From Caldicellulosiruptor diazotrophicus (GTDB taxonomy: Bacteria > Bacillota > Thermoanaerobacteria > Caldicellulosiruptorales > Caldicellulosiruptoraceae), in assembly GCF_017347585.1 (NCBI RefSeq), contig NZ_AP024480.1:1138001-1202000 (forward strand): a stretch of 64,000 nucleotides of DNA, given 5' to 3'. Shown here piece after piece: positions 63,633-64,000 of this stretch (its first letter is position 1; every line of letters begins with the position of its first letter). The notes beneath the pieces are model-generated. The model saw only the letters and a list, made by a program, of their open reading frames with translations. It made no database searches and was not told the origin of the DNA. The position numbers and the translations under genes were made by a program.

Positions 63633-64000
<368 letters not shown>

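Overview
The window is AT-rich (roughly one third G+C by eye), uses strong AGGAGG-type ribosome sites with many GTG and TTG starts, and has the gene order of an anaerobic thermophilic Firmicute. The protein set (fused PGK-TPI, pyruvate phosphate dikinase, flavodiiron protein with NADH:rubredoxin reductase, AtpI-BEFHAGDC, PyrK/PyrD type 1B) best fits Caldicellulosiruptor or a close relative; this is an inference from gene content, not a database match. Nearly everything is chromosomal core. I see no rRNA, tRNA, CRISPR array, insertion sequence or prophage, and no gene-free gap longer than about 200 bases.

Layout. 1-9.9 kb (+): an unrecognised 430-aa protein, polA, coaE and a lytic transglycosylase, all overlapping or nearly so, then the uvrB-uvrA repair genes behind their own promoter with a LexA-type box. 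9.9-12.4 kb (-): fprA and an NADH:rubredoxin-reductase-like flavoprotein, an oxygen/NO detoxification pair. 12.5-15.7 kb (+): a membrane-anchored protein, an AEC permease and guaA. 15.8-22.6 kb (+): the complete F1Fo ATP synthase operon, preceded by an atpI that looks frameshifted. 22.6-23.2 kb (-): a double zinc-ribbon acidic protein. 23.3-29.0 kb (+): DUF5685 protein, J-protein, M16 protease, dut, ymxH-like gene, a coiled-coil protein, and an Lrp regulator plus aminotransferase. 29.0-29.8 kb (-): an RluA-type pseudouridine synthase overlapping the aminotransferase tail. 30.0-35.7 kb (+): era, recO, glyQS-type glyS, ppdK.

35.8-43.0 kb (+) is a glycolytic operon: cggR, gap, a fused pgk-tpi, gpmI, eno. 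It has a near-consensus promoter, a CggR operator whose outer elements keep the Bacillus spacing, and two strong hairpins without U-tracts between genes. It covers glyceraldehyde-3-phosphate to PEP, and the adjacent ppdK completes the step to pyruvate. Then come uxaC (43.2-44.6 kb), a vapBC toxin-antitoxin pair, a YneA-like LysM protein with a second LexA-type box, and on the minus strand a Xer-type recombinase and a stand-alone pyruvate-kinase C-domain protein. 47.6-52.2 kb (+) is a complete livJHMGF branched-chain amino acid ABC transporter operon. 52.3-64 kb (-) holds a zinc-ribbon membrane protein and the de novo pyrimidine operon, in transcription order pyrR (cut by the window edge), uracil permease, pyrB, pyrC, pyrF, carB, pyrK, pyrD, a histidine phosphatase, pyrE. 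carA is not in the cluster.

The most interesting signals are regulatory or structural: a shared AAAC-N4-GTTT palindrome in the uvrB and LysM promoters; the pgk-tpi junction carrying an in-frame A_AAA_AAG heptamer where a -1 slip would release free PGK; the CggR operator that also decides the cggR start; the broken atpI; and exact palindromes at the xer, uxaC and vapBC control regions. I found no clear candidate for an entirely new multi-gene system; the unknown 430-aa protein and the DUF5685/J-protein pair are the least explained genes.
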